From Rubricoccus marinus (GTDB lineage Bacteria > Bacteroidota > Rhodothermia > Rhodothermales > Rubricoccaceae), in NCBI RefSeq assembly GCF_002257665.1, contig NZ_MQWB01000001.1, positions 2,004,756 to 2,044,213 of the forward strand: a stretch of 39,458 nucleotides of DNA, in the 5' to 3' direction. A program made the position numbers and the translations under genes. The notes under the pieces were generated by a model. That model saw only the letters and a list, made by a program, of their open reading frames with translations. It ran no database searches and was not told where the DNA came from. Shown piece by piece: positions 26,178-33,794 of the stretch (position 1 is the stretch's first letter; every line of letters begins with the position of its first letter).

Positions 26178-27365
26178 TCACACGAGCCTCTGACGGACAA
26201 AGGCGCGGGCGCGGGCGTCGGCGTCGAGCAGCGCGTCCAGGCTCTCGCCAGAGGCGCCGCGAGCGTCGTCCATCGCGGCTTCGACGAGGCGCGGGATGTC
26301 GGGGAAACGGACGCGGCCGTCCAGAAACGCTTGCACTGCGACCTCGTCGGCGGCGTTGAGCGCGGCGGGGACGGCGCCGCCGGCGCGCATGGCCTCTTGC
26401 GCCAGAGGCAGCGCGGGAAAAGCGGATTCGTCGGGCGCGTGGAAGTCCAGCGAGCCCAGCGTGGCCCAGTCCAGGCGCGGGAACGGCGCGGGCCAGCGGT
26501 CTGGAAACGAGAGCGCGTACTGGATGGGCACCTTCATCGTGGGCACGCCGATCTGCGCCTTTGCTGAGCCGTCTACGAACTCCACGACGGAGTGCACGAT
26601 GGACTGCGGGTGCACAACCACGCCGACCTGCTCCGGCCGGAGGTCGTACAGCCAGCGCGCCTCGATCACCTCCAGGACCTTGTTCATCATCGTGGCCGAG
26701 TCCACCGTGATGCGCGCGCCCATGCTCCAGTTGGGGTGGTCCAGCGCTTCCTCGGGCGTGATGCTCGCAAACGTCTTCGGGTCGCGGTCTCGGAACGGCC
26801 CGCCAGAGGCCGTCAGGACGACGCGCTCGACGGCCTCTGGCGGCTCGCCGACCAGGCACTGGAACAGCGCCGAGTGCTCGCTATCGATGGGCAGCACGTG
26901 CGCGCCCGAGGCCTCGCAGGCGTCGCGCACAAGCGCGCCGGCGACGACGAGCGCCTCTTTCGTCGCAAGCGCCACGTCCACGCCAGCGCACAACGCCGCG
27001 AGCGTTGGCCGAAGGCCCGCCGCGCCGACGATAGCGGCCACGACGAGGTCGGCCTCTGGCGCCACGTCCACGATCGCCGCCTCGCCCGCGAGGACCTCGA
27101 TGCCGGTGCCCGCGAGGGCCTCCGCCAGAGGCGCATGGGCGGCTTCGTCCGCGATTACGACGCGCTCGGGCCTCACTTCGCGCGCCTGCTCCGCGAGCAG
27201 CTTCCAGTTGCGGCCCGCCGTGAGCGTCACGATCCGAACGGCCTCGGGGTGCAGCGCAGCCACCTCTAGGGTCTGCGTACCGATGGAGCCGGTAGAGCCG
27301 AGCACGGCGAGGCGGCGCGGGGCGCGGGGGTGGCGCGGGGCCGGGTGTCGGAGGTCGGGGATCAT
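26178..27365 (-). CDS. dxr: 1-deoxy-D-xylulose 5-phosphate reductoisomerase
   Basis: DXR makes 2-C-methyl-D-erythritol 4-phosphate, the committed step of the non-mevalonate isoprenoid pathway, which feeds carotenoids and quinones. The 395-residue product has the NADPH-binding LGSTGSIGTQTLE, A-L-A-T-K-E-A-L-V, the metal site P-I-D-S-E-H-S-A-L-F-Q-C-L, T-A-S-G-G-P-F, and the block HPNWSMGARITVDSATMMNK. The final domain has N-A-A-D-E-V-A-V. Length and motifs are normal. It carries about six motif copies. It is divergent from the TPR protein gene with a 106-bp gap. No other pathway genes are adjacent, but crtI, which depends on this pathway, lies 10 kb away. Confidence 0.96.
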   Translation of the reverse strand: MIPDLRHPAPRHPRAPRRLAVLGSTGSIGTQTLEVAALHPEAVRIVTLTAGRNWKLLAEQAREVRPERVVIADEAAHAPLAEALAGTGIEVLAGEAAIVDVAPEADLVVAAIVGAAGLRPTLAALCAGVDVALATKEALVVAGALVRDACEASGAHVLPIDSEHSALFQCLVGEPPEAVERVVLTASGGPFRDRDPKTFASITPEEALDHPNWSMGARITVDSATMMNKVLEVIEARWLYDLRPEQVGVVVHPQSIVHSVVEFVDGSAKAQIGVPTMKVPIQYALSFPDRWPAPFPRLDWATLGSLDFHAPDESAFPALPLAQEAMRAGGAVPAALNAADEVAVQAFLDGRVRFPDIPRLVEAAMDDARGASGESLDALLDADARARAFVRQRLV

Positions 27366-27444
27366 CGGTGCAATAGGGCCTCCCGCGCGGCGTTCGCGAG
27401 GTGGCGGCGAAGATAGCCGACCTCACCGGCGGCATCCGGCCCAC

Positions 27445-27453
27445 TACCTTCGG
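27445..27453 (+). promoter_or_regulatory. Candidate -7 promoter element TACCTTCGG
   Basis: TACCTTCGG lies 18 bp before the GTG start at 27472, in the gap between divergent dxr and the TPR gene. It is the same string as at 6219. Confidence 0.35.
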
Positions 27454-27471
27454 ACAGCCCCCGACCTTGCC

Positions 27472-29382
27472 GTGCGCGCTCTCGTCCTCCTTCTGCTCCT
27501 CCTGCCTCTGGCGTCTGCCGCGCAGACGCCCGCTCCCCCGCTGCCGCCGGAGCCCGCCATGACGCCGCAGATCGGGGACAAGCCGATCCGCACGCCACGG
27601 GCCGAGCGGCTGCCCGACCTCCGCCAGAGGCTGGACCTCGCGCGACGGCGCCAGGAGGCAGGGCAGATCGACGAGGCCATCGCGCTGCTGGAGGATTTGT
27701 ACGCGGCCAACCCCGGGACGTCGGCCATCTGGACACTCTTGCTCGACGCGTACCGCGAAGGGCGCCGCTTTGATGACGCTCTCGCGCTGATCGAGCGCCG
27801 CGAGGCAGACGGCCTCCGCAGCCCGGGGCTTCTGGCGCAAAAAGGCGGCGTGCTGTACGCCGCCGGACGGCCGGACGACGCGATGGCGACCTGGGACGCG
27901 GCCGTCGCGCTCGCGCCAGAGGCGGAGCAATCCTACCGGCTGGTCTCGAACGCCATCTCCCAGGAGCGGCTCTACGCCGAAGCGGCGCAGGTTCTCCAGC
28001 AGGGGGCGGAGCGCTTGGGCAATTCCCTCTTGTTCCGCCTGGAACGCGCGCACCTTTTCGGGCTCGGCGGCGAGTACCAGACGGCGGCACGCCTCTACCT
28101 GGAGGTGCTGGCGGAGGACGGGACAGCCGCGCAGCCCATCCAGACTCAGCTCAACCGCCTGATCGAGTCCGCGGGCGCAGCCGAGGGCTTTGACGCCGCG
28201 ATCCAGGAAGCCGTCGCGAGCGACCCGTTTAACGCGGCCTTCCGCGAGATGGCCGCCTGGATCGCGCTCGCGCGCGAGGACTACGCCAGAGGCCTGGACG
28301 CGACGCGCGCCGCCGACCGCCTGGGCGCCGGCGACGGCCGTGCCGTGTTCCGCTTTGCCGAGGCCGCCCTCGCCGCTGGCGCCTACGACGAAGCCGACGC
28401 CGCGCTCGACGCCATCTTGGAGCGCTACACCAACGGCCCGCTCGTCGCCCCCGCCCTGCTCTACCGCGCCCGGCTCGCCGCCGCGCGCGCCGAGGCCTCT
28501 GGCGAGCGGCCCAGCACCGGCCTCGCCACGCCGCTCACCGACCGCGCCCGCGACGCCTTCGAGCAGTTCGTCGCCGATTATCCCGGTCACCCCGACACGC
28601 CAGAGGCGCTCCGGCGCTTGGCCGACCTCTACCTCGGCGCCTACAACGACCCCGACCGCGCCGAGGAGGCTTTGGAACGCCTCCTCACGTCCACGCGCGA
28701 TCAAGCCGTGCTGGGCCAGGCGCGGCTGGACCTCGCGAGCGTGGCGCTCCAGCGTGGCGACCTCTTCGAAGCCCGCGACCGCTTTGGCGCCGTCGAGGAC
28801 GCGATGCGGATCGGGCCTCTGGCTGAGCAAGCGCGCTACGAGCTCGCGATGATCGACTTCTACGAGGGCTTCCTGTTTTCCGCCCTCGCCCGCGCCGAAG
28901 CGATGGACGACAACACCGCCGCCGACGTCGCCAACGACGCCGTGTCCCTCCGCCTCACACTCGACGAGAACGCCGGGCCGGACTCCACGAACGCCGCGCT
29001 CCGGCAGTACGGGCGCGCCGCCTTGCTCCACCGCCGCGGCCTCCACGCCGACGCCCTGGTCACGCTGGACAGCCTCGCGGCCGAAGACCCCAGCCACCCC
29101 CTGGCGGACGAGGTCCTGATCCTCCGGGCCCATGCGCTTCGGGCCTCTGGCGACTTCAGCGGCGCGCTCGCCTCACTTGCCCGCATCCCGACCGAGCACC
29201 CGCGCTCTTACTTCCTCGACCGCGCGCTTTTTGCCAGCGCCGAGATCCGCGAGCGTGACCTCGACGACCCCGCCGGCGCCCTCGACGCCTACGGCCGGCT
29301 TCTCGACCTCTACCCCGGCTCCCTCCTCGCGCCCCGCGCTCGCGAACGCCTCCGCGCCCTGCGCGAGGCCGCCCGCACCTAG
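27472..29382 (+). CDS. Secreted tetratricopeptide-repeat (TPR) protein
   Basis: A 636-residue protein with a signal peptide (VRALVLLLLLLPLASAAQT, GTG start) followed by tandem TPR-like helical pairs over most of its length. Repeats are visible in R-R-R-Q-E-A-G-Q-I-D-E-A-I-A-L-L-E-D-L-Y-A-A-N-P-G, the F-D-D-A-L-A-L-I-E-R-R segment, Y-D-E-A-D-A-A-L-D-A-I-L-E-R-Y, H-P-D-T-P-E-A-L-R-R-L-A-D-L-Y and the C-terminal A-Y-G-R-L-L-D-L-Y-P-G-S. It probably works in the periplasm as a scaffold. The open frame extends far upstream, antisense to dxr, but that part has no signal and is rejected. The next gene starts 32 bp after the stop, so the two are probably cotranscribed. Confidence 0.85.
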   Translation: MRALVLLLLLLPLASAAQTPAPPLPPEPAMTPQIGDKPIRTPRAERLPDLRQRLDLARRRQEAGQIDEAIALLEDLYAANPGTSAIWTLLLDAYREGRRFDDALALIERREADGLRSPGLLAQKGGVLYAAGRPDDAMATWDAAVALAPEAEQSYRLVSNAISQERLYAEAAQVLQQGAERLGNSLLFRLERAHLFGLGGEYQTAARLYLEVLAEDGTAAQPIQTQLNRLIESAGAAEGFDAAIQEAVASDPFNAAFREMAAWIALAREDYARGLDATRAADRLGAGDGRAVFRFAEAALAAGAYDEADAALDAILERYTNGPLVAPALLYRARLAAARAEASGERPSTGLATPLTDRARDAFEQFVADYPGHPDTPEALRRLADLYLGAYNDPDRAEEALERLLTSTRDQAVLGQARLDLASVALQRGDLFEARDRFGAVEDAMRIGPLAEQARYELAMIDFYEGFLFSALARAEAMDDNTAADVANDAVSLRLTLDENAGPDSTNAALRQYGRAALLHRRGLHADALVTLDSLAAEDPSHPLADEVLILRAHALRASGDFSGALASLARIPTEHPRSYFLDRALFASAEIRERDLDDPAGALDAYGRLLDLYPGSLLAPRARERLRALREAART

Positions 29383-29399
29383 CCTCTCGCGCCAGAGGC
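29382..29399. repeat. Near-perfect iterated-motif palindrome (one change) after the TPR gene
   Basis: GCCTCTCGCGCCAGAGGC differs from the perfect form at one centre base. It starts on the G of the TAG stop codon of the TPR protein gene. Confidence 0.75.
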
Positions 29400-29414
29400 C
29401 CCGCCGCCGTCCCC

Positions 29415-30671
29415 ATGCGTATCCGCTCCCTCCTCCTCGCCCTCGTGCTCGCCTCTGGCGTCAGCGCGGCGCCAGCGGCCCAGGACCTCCTCATCCCGAT
29501 GGATGAGAGCCAGTCCGACCACCTCAAGGCTTACGGCGCCGTCTACTGGGCCCTCGCCGACGGGCTCGGTGTGGACTGGCTGCTCAACTACCGCGGCGGC
29601 GCCTTTCTCGCGCCCGACACGCCCGGCATGCGCGACGAGCTTCGCGCCAGAGGCGTGAGCTACAGCGCGGCCTCTGGCGCCGAAATCACCGCCGAGGTGG
29701 AGACGCCAGCGGCCAACACGTCCATCGTGCGGCTGGAGAAGGCGCCCAAGATCGCGGTCTACGCGCCGGGCCAAACGTTGCCCTGGGACGATGCCGTGTT
29801 GCTCGCCCTCACCTACGCCGAAGTCCCCTACGAGCAGATCTACGACGACGAGATCCTGGACGGGAAGCTGGGCGACTACGACTGGCTCCACCTCCACCAC
29901 GAGGACTTTACGGGCCAGTACGGCAAGTTCTACTCCGCATATCGGGGCCAGCCGTGGTACCAACAGCAGCAGCGCGAGGCCGAGGCCAGCGCGCGGCAGC
30001 ACGGCCACCAGAAGGTGAGTCAGCTCAAGTTGGAGATCGTCCAGACCATTCGCGCCTACGTCGCCGAGGGCGGCTTCTTGTTCGCGATGTGCTCCGGGAC
30101 GGACACCTTCGACATCGCGCTCTCCGCCCACGCGACCGACATCGTGCCGGCGCAGATGGACGGCGACGGCGTGGCCTCTGGCGCCGAGCAGGCGCTGGAC
30201 TTCAGCGAAACCATCGCGTTCCAAGACTTCCGCCCCTCCTTCAACCCGATGGAGTACGAGCACTCCGACCTGGACGCCCCGCCACCGCAGGCGCTACGCA
30301 ACCCGCTCACGGACTACTTCACCCTTTTCGAGTTCTCCGCGCGGTACGACCCGGTCCCGTCCATGCTCACGCAGAACCACGTGGCCAGCGTGCGTGGGTT
30401 TATGGGCCAGACGACGGCCTACCGCGCCGACGCGCTCAAGCCCGGCATCGTCGTCCTCGCCGAGCACCCGACCGGGACCGTCCGCTACCTCTACGGCCCC
30501 GTCGGGCGTGGCTTCTTCGCCTTCTACGCCGGGCACGACCCCGAGGACTACCAGCACATGGTCGGCGACCCGCCGACGGATCTCGCGCTCTACCCGGATT
30601 CCCCGGGGTACCGCCTGATCCTCAACAACGTGCTCTTCCCCGCCGCGAAGAAGCAGCCGCAGAAGACCTGA
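29415..30671 (+). CDS. Secreted protein of the Bacteroidota family often labelled asparagine synthetase B
   Basis: A 418-residue protein with a signal peptide (MRIRSLLLALVLASGVSAAPA). The mature start DLLIPMDESQSDHLKAYG and W-L-L-N-Y-R-G-G-A-F-L match, from memory, a Bacteroidota family carrying the name asparagine synthetase B. There is no N-terminal Cys nucleophile and no ATP-pyrophosphatase SGGxDS motif, so that name is not supported. A segment A-E-G-G-F-L-F-A-M-C-S-G-T-D-T-F-D looks like the nucleophile elbow of class I glutamine-amidotransferase-like folds. The C-terminus has Y-G-P-V-G-R-G-F-F-A-F-Y-A-G-H-D-P-E-D. It follows the TPR gene by 32 bp and probably acts in the periplasm or envelope. 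Function unknown. Confidence 0.75.
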   Translation: MRIRSLLLALVLASGVSAAPAAQDLLIPMDESQSDHLKAYGAVYWALADGLGVDWLLNYRGGAFLAPDTPGMRDELRARGVSYSAASGAEITAEVETPAANTSIVRLEKAPKIAVYAPGQTLPWDDAVLLALTYAEVPYEQIYDDEILDGKLGDYDWLHLHHEDFTGQYGKFYSAYRGQPWYQQQQREAEASARQHGHQKVSQLKLEIVQTIRAYVAEGGFLFAMCSGTDTFDIALSAHATDIVPAQMDGDGVASGAEQALDFSETIAFQDFRPSFNPMEYEHSDLDAPPPQALRNPLTDYFTLFEFSARYDPVPSMLTQNHVASVRGFMGQTTAYRADALKPGIVVLAEHPTGTVRYLYGPVGRGFFAFYAGHDPEDYQHMVGDPPTDLALYPDSPGYRLILNNVLFPAAKKQPQKT

Positions 30672-30689
30672 GCCCCTGGCTGCGGTGGG

Positions 30690-30707
30690 GCCTCTGGCGC
30701 CAGAGGC
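30690..30707. repeat. Perfect 18-bp iterated-motif palindrome after the 29415 gene
   Basis: GCCTCTGGCGCCAGAGGC lies 18 bp after the stop. About 25 bp further on, CGCCTCGTCAGAGGCG (30731-30746) looks like a decayed copy that has lost the centre. Confidence 0.92.
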
Positions 30708-30873
30708 TTGTCTTCTGCCCGCGTAGGTAACGCCTCGTCAGAGGCGCGCCGGCCCAGCCGTTCAAGCCCTCGGCAGGTCTGCTCAGGGCTACCTCCGGTC
30801 GGTTCGATTCCCGCGCGTGGTATACAGGTGTTGACCGAAGTAGCATGCGGGATCTCCCGTCTACCATCCGCCT

Positions 30874-32079
30874 ATGTATCGCCTTTCAGTACCCGTGCTT
30901 GCGCTCGCTCTCGCCTTCTCCGCTTGTGACTCTGGCGTCATCGAGAGCCCACCTGAGACACCGCCGGCTCCAGCGCTCCCATCGGTGCCGATGTCTAGCA
31001 GAGCAGGTCTGAGCCCTCGGTCATTCAACCTGAGCCTGTCGAACCAGGGCTATCTCAGCCAGACATTCGGCAGCTCAGACTCTACTGCTGTGAATGCCCT
31101 CTTCAACGGCAACCTGTGGGTATCGGGCCAACAGGGCGGGACGCTTCGTGTCGCCGCTCGCACGGACCTCTCCAACTTTACCAACGTCCCCTGTGCGGAC
31201 GCCCCGAGCGGCGTGTTCTCCGTTGACAGTGACTCTGCTTACACGGAGGAGGGATGGCCTAGCGCTGTTGGAGCCCCTGTGGACGCGGAGGGAAAGCCTC
31301 GCGCCTATGGCGACCAAATGGCGTGGACCACCTATTGCCAATCCGCCAACGGGTCGATCCTGAACCAGCCGTTTACGGACCTCCGCATCAACGCGGCCGT
31401 TTTCGGGCACGACCAGTACTCGAACGTGGTGTTCATCCGGTTCGAATTGCGTAACGAGAGCGCCTCGGCCATCAGTGATGCCTACGTCGGGTTTTGGACC
31501 GACCCTGACCTCGAAACTGACGTGGCTCGGAATCTCGTGGGTGTAGACCTCGAAGAGCGGCTCGCGTACATCTACGCGGCCCCCGACGTCAGCGACCGCG
31601 CCCTCACGGCAGGGTCTGTCATCTTGGAAACCCCAGCCGACGCGCCTCTGGCGGCGCACCGGATTGTCACCAAGAACAGCCTGAGAGAGACGTACGGAGA
31701 GAACGGTCTCGGCTCCGCTGCTGCTTACGACATGGCCCTGCGCGGTCTCGACAACGCCGGCAACCCCATGGTGGACCCGACGACGAATCAGGCGTCCCCG
31801 TTTGCGTTCACAGGCAACCCGGTGCTCGGCACCGGCTGGCTAGATGGATATCTCTTCTGCGCGGAGAATTGCGAGGGGCAGGCGCAGCAGGGCCGAGAGG
31901 CGCGCCAGCTCATTTCAGCGGGCTCGTTCACCATCGGTGCCGGGGAGACGGAGGTCTTCACCCTCGCGTACGTTGTCCAGACGGGCTCTTCCTTTGAGGA
32001 CTCCCTCGCACAACTGCGCGCGCTGTCCTCTACCCTTCGCGGGGCTCCTGACCTCTGGCGCTTCGTCTCCCAGAGCTAA
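30874..32079 (+). CDS. Large lipoprotein of unknown function, motif-poor
   Basis: A 401-residue lipoprotein: signal MYRLSVPVLALALAFSAC with the lipid-anchored Cys at residue 18, a Pro-rich spacer (E-S-P-P-E-T-P-P-A-P), then a beta-rich domain. The domain has N-A-L-F-N-G-N-L-W-V-S-G, V-F-I-R-F-E-L-R-N-E-S and Y-V-G-F-W-T-D-P-D-L segments, as in surface proteins that record a product's fold with many Asn and Ser residues. Codon choice and base composition are visibly less GC-biased than its neighbours. Only one iterated-motif copy lies inside the gene, plus one near its end, against five or more expected from neighbours of this size. This suggests recent arrival or different constraint. I do not recognise the family. 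Confidence 0.78.
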   Translation: MYRLSVPVLALALAFSACDSGVIESPPETPPAPALPSVPMSSRAGLSPRSFNLSLSNQGYLSQTFGSSDSTAVNALFNGNLWVSGQQGGTLRVAARTDLSNFTNVPCADAPSGVFSVDSDSAYTEEGWPSAVGAPVDAEGKPRAYGDQMAWTTYCQSANGSILNQPFTDLRINAAVFGHDQYSNVVFIRFELRNESASAISDAYVGFWTDPDLETDVARNLVGVDLEERLAYIYAAPDVSDRALTAGSVILETPADAPLAAHRIVTKNSLRETYGENGLGSAAAYDMALRGLDNAGNPMVDPTTNQASPFAFTGNPVLGTGWLDGYLFCAENCEGQAQQGREARQLISAGSFTIGAGETEVFTLAYVVQTGSSFEDSLAQLRALSSTLRGAPDLWRFVSQS

Positions 32080-32086
32080 ACACCCA

Positions 32087-32131
32087 GCCTCTGGCGAGGC
32101 GGCGGGGATGACGCCTGCTCTCGCCAGAGGC
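32087..32131. repeat. Inverted pair of iterated-motif copies (12-bp stem) after the 30874 gene
   Basis: GCCTCTGGCGAG (32087-32098) pairs perfectly with CTCGCCAGAGGC (32120-32131) around a 21-nt loop. It starts 7 bp after the stop codon. Confidence 0.85.
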
Positions 32132-32169
32132 CTCGCGCTTGGGTAGGCCGCAGAACGCGTGAGGACGAC

Positions 32170-32194
32170 GCCTCTGGCGAACCGCGCCAGAGGC
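32170..32194. repeat. Second inverted pair of iterated-motif copies, before the thioesterase gene
   Basis: GCCTCTGGCG (32170-32179) and CGCCAGAGGC (32185-32194) are separated by 5 bp. The hairpin ends just before the candidate promoter element at 32201. Confidence 0.85.
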
Positions 32195-32200
32195 GCACGG

Positions 32201-32210
32201 TAGCTTCTGG
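32201..32210 (+). promoter_or_regulatory. Candidate -7 promoter element TAGCTTCTGG
   Basis: TAGCTTCTGG lies 19 bp before the GTG at 32230 and recurs before serS (35716-35725). It is one base from TAG plus the iterated motif, so it could instead be a degenerate motif copy. Confidence 0.3.
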
Positions 32211-32229
32211 CCTCGCTCCCGAACCCACC

Positions 32230-32757
32230 GTGATTACCAAAGCGCCAGAGGCCAGCCGCACCCGCATGAACGAGCTGGTGCTCCCCAACGACACCAACAC
32301 GCTCGGCAATCTCATGGGCGGGCGGCTGCTCCACTTTATGGACGTGGCCGCAGGCATCTCGGCCATGCGCCACTCCAACCGTACCTGCGTGACGGCGAGC
32401 GTGGACAACGTGGACTTCCGCAGCGCGATCAAGCTGGGCGAGGTGGTCCTCATCGAGGCCGTCGTCAACCGGGCGTTTACCACGTCGATGGAGGTGGAGA
32501 TCGACGTGTGGGCCGAGGACACCACGACGGGCACGCGGCGCAAGTGCAACCGGGCCTTTTTCACGTTCGTGGCCGTCGACCAGAGCGGGCGGCCCATCCC
32601 GGTCGTGCAGTTGGAGCCGGAGACCGACGAGGAGCGCGAGCGCTACGAGGCCGCCGAGCGCCGCCGCGAGCTCCGCCTCATCCTCTCCGGCCGCCTCTCC
32701 CTCTCCGACGCCGACAACCTCCGGGACCACCTCGCCGAGGTCGCCGCGGACGGCTGA
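32230..32757 (+). CDS. Acyl-CoA thioesterase, hotdog fold
   Basis: A 175-residue cytosolic thioesterase that cleaves acyl-CoA esters. The hotdog domain begins at R-M-N-E-L-V-L-P-N-D-T-N-T-L-G-N-L-M-G-G-R-L-L-H-F-M-D, followed by the central helix A-A-G-I-S-A-M-R-H and strands T-A-S-V-D-N-V-D-F and V-E-I-D-V-W-A-E-D. The ending N-R-A-F-F-T-F-V-A-V-D is typical of the YciA/BACH type. The start is GTG at 32230; an ATG at 32266 just before N-E-L-V-L would also give a complete domain. Two motif hairpins and a -7-like element lie upstream. A Glu/Arg-rich helix forms the C-terminus. Confidence 0.9.
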   Translation: MITKAPEASRTRMNELVLPNDTNTLGNLMGGRLLHFMDVAAGISAMRHSNRTCVTASVDNVDFRSAIKLGEVVLIEAVVNRAFTTSMEVEIDVWAEDTTTGTRRKCNRAFFTFVAVDQSGRPIPVVQLEPETDEERERYEAAERRRELRLILSGRLSLSDADNLRDHLAEVAADG

Positions 32758-32770
32758 GCCCCACCGCGCG

Positions 32771-32788
32771 GCCTCTGGCGCCGGAGGC
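32771..32788. repeat. Near-perfect iterated-motif palindrome (one change) after the thioesterase gene
   Basis: GCCTCTGGCGCCGGAGGC differs from the perfect palindrome by one base in the right arm. It lies 13 bp after the stop. Confidence 0.75.
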
Positions 32789-32889
32789 CGATGGATCGCG
32801 CCAGCATCCGCGGCGTACACCGCTGCGAAGCGGCCGCTCCCCGCGGTCGTATCCGGTACCGGGCACCGGACCCATCCCACCCTCCTTTC

Positions 32890-33336
32890 ATGTCAAGACT
32901 CTTCTCTCTCGCCTTTCTCGCCGCCCTCCTCGCGCCAGCGGCCTCGGCCCAATTCGGCATCGGCGCCCAGCTCGGCACCCCGACGGGTGTCTCCGCCAAA
33001 TTCGGCTCTGGCAGCGGAGCCCTCGCTCTCGCCGCCGGTTGGGACCTGGACAACACCTCCGAGCTCGCGGTGGAAGGCCACTACATTCTCAGCGAGCGCC
33101 GCATCCCCGGCGACGCTGACCTCCGGCTGTTCTACGGACCGGGTGCGTACATCGAGACGCGCGAAAACGCCCGGAACCAGCGCAGCACCCAAGGCGGCCT
33201 GAGCTTCGGCGTTGGGCTCTCGCTCTTCGCCACCCGCGATATTGAGCTGTACGGCGTCGCCTCCCCGCGCCTCCAGCTGTTCGATGACACCGACTTCGAT
33301 TTCGGCGGTGGCATCGGCGGCCGCATCTACTTCTAG
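32890..33336 (+). CDS. Small outer-membrane beta-barrel-like protein
   Basis: A 148-residue secreted protein: signal peptide MSRLFSLAFLAALLAPAASA, then a run of amphipathic strands such as F-G-I-G-A-Q-L-G-T-P-T-G-V-S-A-K-F, L-A-V-E-G-H-Y-I-L, L-R-L-F-Y-G-P-G-A-Y-I-E and L-S-F-G-V-G-L-S-L-F. It ends in G-G-R-I-Y-F with the C-terminal Phe usual for outer-membrane barrels. Size fits an eight-stranded OmpA/OmpW-like or Bacteroidota porin-family barrel. The ATG at 32890 is chosen because it begins the signal peptide. It carries no iterated-motif copy in the body but a perfect palindrome follows the stop. Confidence 0.78.
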   Translation: MSRLFSLAFLAALLAPAASAQFGIGAQLGTPTGVSAKFGSGSGALALAAGWDLDNTSELAVEGHYILSERRIPGDADLRLFYGPGAYIETRENARNQRSTQGGLSFGVGLSLFATRDIELYGVASPRLQLFDDTDFDFGGGIGGRIYF

Positions 33337-33342
33337 CCCCTC

Positions 33343-33360
33343 GCCTCTGGCGCCAGAGGC
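33343..33360. repeat. Perfect 18-bp iterated-motif palindrome between the barrel and B12-binding genes
   Basis: GCCTCTGGCGCCAGAGGC lies 7 bp after the barrel gene stop and 17 bp before the next start. Confidence 0.92.
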
Positions 33361-33376
33361 CATCCCCGCGTCCCTC

Positions 33377-33793
33377 ATGTCCGAGCGTCCCATCCGCATC
33401 CTCATCGCCAAAGTCGGCCTCGACGGCCACGACCGTGGCGCGAAGGTCGTCGCGGCGGCGCTGCGCGACGCGGGCATGGAGGTGGTCTACACCGGGCTCC
33501 GCAAGACGCCCGCGGTCGTCGTCCGTGCCGCGCTGGAAGAGGACGTGGACGCCATCGGCGTCTCCATCCTCTCCGGCGCGCACAACACGGTCCTGCCCCG
33601 CATCCGCGAGGCGCTGGACGCCGAGGGCATGACGGACGTAATCCTGTTGGCCGGTGGGACGATCCCCGAGGCCGACGCCAGAGGCCTGCTGGACGCCGGG
33701 ACCGTGGACCACGTGTTCACGCCGGGCGCGCCTCTGGCGGGCATCGTGGACACGCTCAAGGAGTCCGTCTACGCGCGCAGGGCGGCGGCATAG
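33377..33793 (+). CDS. Cobalamin B12-binding domain protein (methylmalonyl-CoA mutase small-subunit type)
   Basis: A 138-residue stand-alone B12-binding domain of the methylmalonyl-CoA mutase C-terminal type. It has the cobalamin-binding D-x-H-x-x-G motif in KVGLDGHDRGAKVVA, then G-M-E-V-V-Y-T-G-L-R, S-I-L-S-G-A-H-N and L-L-A-G-G-T-I-P. Such small proteins pair with a large catalytic subunit in split mutases (isobutyryl- or methylmalonyl-type); no such subunit is in the window. The next gene starts 2 bp after the stop, so the two are read together. A sensor role without a mutase partner is also possible. Confidence 0.9.
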   Translation: MSERPIRILIAKVGLDGHDRGAKVVAAALRDAGMEVVYTGLRKTPAVVVRAALEEDVDAIGVSILSGAHNTVLPRIREALDAEGMTDVILLAGGTIPEADARGLLDAGTVDHVFTPGAPLAGIVDTLKESVYARRAAA

Positions 33794-33794
33794 C

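Noticed and set aside
26005-26193. 62-codon open frame on the plus strand in the gap between the phosphatase gene and dxr
   Set aside because: It runs through the motif palindrome and ends within dxr; no start context or recognisable product.
26296-27471. Long open frame that extends the TPR protein upstream, antisense to dxr
   Set aside because: It lies opposite a clear dxr gene, has a low-complexity Ser/Thr/Arg sequence, and the signal peptide only begins at the GTG at 27472.
26881-29133. 750-codon open frame on the minus strand through the TPR gene and dxr
   Set aside because: Frames without stops are common on the opposite strand in GC-rich genes; its product has no recognisable domain and two real genes occupy the region.
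30795-30830. tRNA gene or fragment: GGTTCGATTCCCGC resembles a T-arm
   Set aside because: The T-stem has a mismatch and no acceptor or anticodon arm can be paired upstream. A remnant or integration site near the compositionally odd gene at 30874 is possible but not supported.
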